Part shown: piece by piece, positions 62,901-64,000 of the stretch
Position numbering within the stretch: position 1 is the stretch's first letter
Layout: the number at the start of each line of letters is the position of its first letter
Assembly: GCF_901709675.1 (NCBI RefSeq)
Contig: NC_051100.1
Span: 4,958,001 to 5,022,000 of the forward strand
Direction of reading: 5' to 3'
Length of the DNA: 64,000 nucleotides
From: Syngnathus acus
Taxonomy: Eukaryota > Chordata > Actinopteri > Syngnathiformes > Syngnathidae
The notes under the pieces: generated by a model
Database searches by the model: none
What the model saw: only the letters and a program-made list of their open reading frames with translations
What the model was told of the DNA's origin: nothing
Program-made: the position numbers and the translations under genes

Positions 62901-64000
62901 TGGCGCGTTTTGTAGTGTTTGCCATTGTATGGCGCGTTTTGTAGTGTTTGCCATTGTATGGCGTGTTTTGTACTTTGTAGTGTTTGCCATTGTATGGCGT
63001 GTTTTGTAGTGTTTGTCATTGTATGGCGTGTTTTGTACTGTTTGCCATTGTATGGCGTGTTTTGTACTGTTTGCCATTGTATGGCGTGTTTTGTAGTGTT
63101 TGCCATTGTATGGCGTGTTTTGTAGTGTTTGCCATTGTATGGCGTGTTTTGTAGTGTTTGCCATTGTATGGCATGTTTTGTAGTGTTTGCCATTGTATGG
63201 CATGTTTTGTACTTTGTAGTGTTTGCCATTGTATGGCGTGTTTTGTACTTTGTAGTGTTTGCCATTGTATGGCGCGTTTTGTACTTTGTAGTGTTTGCCA
63301 TTGTATGGCGCGTTTTGTACTGTTTCCCATTGTATGGCGTGTTTTGTAGTGTTTGCCATTGTATGGCGCGTTTTGTAGTGTTTGCCATTGTATGGCGTGT
63401 TTTGTAGTGTTTGCCATTGTATGGCGCGTTTTGTAGTGTTTGCCATTGTATGGCGCGTTTTGTAGTGTTTGCCATTGTATGGCGTGTTTTGTACTTTGTA
63501 GTGTTTGCCATTGTATGGCGTGTTTTGTAGTGTTTGTCATTGTATGGCGTGTTTTGTAGTGTTTGCCATTGTATGGCGTGTTTTGTACTTTGTAGTGTTT
63601 GCCATTGTATGGCGTGTTTTGTAGTGTTTGCCATTGTATGCCGTGTTTTGTAGTGTTTGCCATTGTATGGCATGTTTTGTAGTGTTTGCCATTGTATGGC
63701 GTGTTTTGTACTTTGTAGTGTTTGCCATTGTATGGCGTGTTTTGTACTTTGTAGTGTTTGCCATTGTATGGCGTGTTTTGTACTTTGTAGTGTTTGCCAT
63801 TGTATGGCGCGTTTTGTACTTTGTAGTGTTTGCCATTGTATGGCGCGTTTTGTACTGTTTCCCATTGTATGGCGTGTTTTGTAGTGTTTGCCATTGTATG
63901 GCGCGTTTTGTAGTGTTTGCCATTGTATGGCGTGTTTTGTAGTGTTTGCCATTGTATGGCGTGTTTTGTAGTGTTTGCCATTGTATGGCATGTTTTGTAG
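59985..64000. repeat. 29/36-bp minisatellite array, runs off the window
   Basis: The basic unit is 29 bp: TGTTTGCCATTGTATGGCG followed by TGTTTTGTAG. A 36-bp version carries the extra heptamer TACTTTG. Unit variants include GGCGCG, GGCGTG and GGCATG at one hexamer, TTTCCCATTG for TTTGCCATTG, TTTGTCATTG, and TATGCCG. The array covers at least 4.0 kb. The minus-strand unit has no stop codon in any frame, so it translates into spurious ORFs of up to 1024 codons (MANTTK..., NTPYNGKHYK). These have no start context, domain or codon-usage support and are not called as genes. Confidence 0.97.
60547..61240. repeat. 347-bp higher-order repeat inside the minisatellite, two tandem copies
   Basis: The pattern of unit variants beginning with the rare TATGCCG unit at about 60558 recurs 347 bp later at about 60905, with the same order of 29- and 36-bp units (7 x 29 + 4 x 36 = 347). 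The same leader variant recurs near 61925 and 63640 with longer blocks. This shows that multi-unit blocks, not single units, were duplicated. Confidence 0.8.

Noticed and set aside
59747-63991. Minus-strand ORFs of 661, 1024, 722, 454 and 415 codons
   Set aside because: They are translations of the 29/36-bp minisatellite in overlapping frames, with no domain, varied starts and identical repeats in all three frames.
57896-64000. CRISPR-like appearance of regular repeats
   Set aside because: Repeats are contiguous with no unique spacers, and the genome is a vertebrate.

Overview
The window looks like teleost fish genomic DNA. It holds the 3' portion of an ionotropic glutamate receptor delta gene of the GluD1 type (grid1) on the + strand, followed by about 26 kb of repeat-rich DNA in which I see no further protein-coding gene. 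The call of a fish rests on small introns (0.6-6 kb) in a gene that is huge in mammals, and on dispersed repeats that resemble familiar teleost ones (L2-like and RTE-like LINE tails, hAT elements, tRNA-derived SINEs).

Positions 1-9696 appear to be intron; no exon was recognised there. Twelve coding exons then follow: 9697-9750, 15854-16027, 18739-18900, 19515-19634, 24583-24684, 25616-25813, 26823-27153, 29492-29630, 32284-32479, 33763-33929, 35047-35287 and 36861-37295. All junction phases agree. Joined, they give 772 residues: the late part of the amino-terminal domain, the S1 ligand-binding half, M1, the pore loop, M3, S2, M4 and a cytoplasmic tail ending in the class I PDZ ligand HGTSI. 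The 5' exons (signal peptide and first part of the amino-terminal domain) lie upstream of the window. A poly(A) signal at 37587-37592 closes the gene.

The most interesting point in the gene is the penultimate exon. Its donor is weak (gtgacc), and reading continues in frame for 70 residues into a proline-rich tail that ends in YTQL, which is itself a class I PDZ-type terminus. A possible poly(A) signal lies about 1.1 kb further on. This predicts an alternative receptor C terminus made by intron retention.

From 37.6 to 64 kb the DNA is accessory. It contains a tRNA-like SINE (38 kb), a solo LTR with exact 5-bp target duplications (41.6-42.1 kb), three hAT elements with 8-bp duplications (46.7, 48.4 and 56.1 kb) and LINE tails. 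Three tandem structures follow: a unit of about 465 bp with CCAAT/GC boxes and a tRNA-like block (55.4-57.8 kb), a 130-bp unit that looks like a repeated micro-exon plus mini-intron (57.9-59.0 kb), and a 29/36-bp minisatellite of at least 4 kb running off the end of the window. The very long ORFs in that minisatellite are an artefact of a repeat that lacks stop codons in its minus-strand frames.
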